From: Ramlibacter henchirensis
Lineage (GTDB): Bacteria > Pseudomonadota > Gammaproteobacteria > Burkholderiales > Burkholderiaceae_C
Reading direction: 5' to 3'
NCBI RefSeq assembly: GCF_004682015.1
Contig: NZ_SMLM01000001.1
Span: 1,550,001-1,614,000 of the forward strand
DNA: 64,000 bases
A program made the translations under genes and the position numbers. Below the pieces are notes generated by a model that did no database searches, was not told the origin of the DNA, and saw only the letters and a program-made list of their open reading frames with translations. Position 1 is the stretch's first letter; each line of letters starts with the position of its first letter. Below are positions 63,699 through 64,000 of this stretch, piece after piece.

Positions 63699-64000
63699 TC
63701 ACTGCAGGCGCGGGTTGAGCGCGTCGCGCAGCCAGTCGCCCAGCAGGTTCACCGACAAGGCGATCAGGATGAGCATCAGGCCGGGGAAGATGGTGATCCA
63801 CCACTCGCCTGAGAACAGGTAATCGTTGCCCACGCGGATCAGCGTGCCGAGCGATGGCGAGGTCGGCGGCACGCCGACGCCCAGGAAGGACAGCGTGGCT
63901 TCGGTAATGATGGCCGTCGCGACGTGGATGGTGGCCAGCACCAGCACCGGGCCCATCACGTTCGGCAGCACATGGCGCGCCATGATGCGAAGCGGCGCCA
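63699..64000 (-). CDS. Oligo/dipeptide ABC importer permease, DppC/OppC type (5' end outside window)
   Basis: The last 99 or so residues of an inner-membrane permease; the gene runs off the right edge. The visible part includes the coupling-loop remnant PLRIMARHVLPNVMGPVLV, then two hydrophobic segments (ATIHVATAIITEATLSFLGVG and WWITIFPGLMLILIALSVNLLGD) and the terminal LRDALNPRLQ, all standard for the DppC/OppC family. Confidence 0.92.
   Translation of the reverse strand, partial: APLRIMARHVLPNVMGPVLVLATIHVATAIITEATLSFLGVGVPPTSPSLGTLIRVGNDYLFSGEWWITIFPGLMLILIALSVNLLGDWLRDALNPRLQ

Overview
The window is G+C-rich, densely coded chromosomal DNA with no tRNA, rRNA, insertion sequence, phage gene or CRISPR array that I can see. 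Gene content points to a betaproteobacterium of the order Burkholderiales, most likely Comamonadaceae (Ramlibacter/Variovorax-like; this is inference). Pointers are four orphan Bug-type (tripartite-tricarboxylate family) binding proteins, an alanine/lysine-rich histone H1-like protein behind nrdAB, NodI/NodJ-like export genes, a DUF1840 protein beside cfa, an archaic chaperone-usher pilus with spore-coat-U-domain subunits, and glycolytic genes ordered tal-pgi divergent from zwf.

Layout. 1-1.5 kb: 3' part of a PilR-like sigma-54 activator overlapping ampD. 1.7-6.9 kb: class Ia ribonucleotide reductase nrdA-nrdB behind two NrdR boxes, then the histone-like gene and a terminator. 6.9-13.1 kb: AlkB-like dioxygenase; a reverse-strand run of response regulator, MlaE-like permease, MCE protein and lipoprotein without an ATPase; LysR regulator and glutathione reductase. 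13-21 kb: amn, psd, NodIJ-like exporter, ohr, DUF2855 gene, srkA and a Gly/Val-rich lipoprotein. 21-26.5 kb: FAH-family hydrolase divergent from two Bug genes and a signal-less ModA-like gene; htpG. 26.9-29.4 kb: QseBC-type two-component operon, divergent from a five-gene archaic pilus locus (29.7-34.7 kb). 34.7-44.9 kb: rluF-like gene and a Crp/Fnr regulator divergent from a ligase-livG-livH-livM-binding protein-livF-ligase operon. 45-49 kb: two more Bug genes, DUF1840, cfa, MarR. 49-54 kb: aryl-CoA ligase, an isolated gspF, a 5'-nucleotidase and a DMT exporter. 54-57.3 kb: FMN riboswitch-ribB and groESL with sigma-32 promoter plus CIRCE. 57.5-64 kb: pgi, tal, zwf and part of a dipeptide-type ABC transporter.

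How the genes work together. The most coherent accessory unit is the 36-45 kb cassette: a branched-chain-amino-acid-type (HAAT) ABC importer flanked by two different acyl/aryl-CoA ligases under a divergent Crp/Fnr-family regulator, which looks like import-then-activate of an organic acid. The pilus locus shares its promoter region with a two-component system whose own promoter carries an 11-bp-spaced direct repeat typical of OmpR-family sites. The heat-shock genes (htpG, groESL) carry sigma-32-like promoters.

The least explained structures are non-coding: spacers after the binding-protein gene (42.6-42.8 kb), after the PaaK-like gene (44.85-44.91 kb) and after groEL (57.3-57.5 kb) are made almost wholly of consecutive, sequence-unrelated stem-loops with near-perfect stems. 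Protein-level oddities are a response regulator with Glu in place of the phosphoacceptor Asp, an Mla-like operon without ATPase, and an unrecognised 178-residue protein in the pilus operon. All family calls were made by reading motifs; no database search was run.
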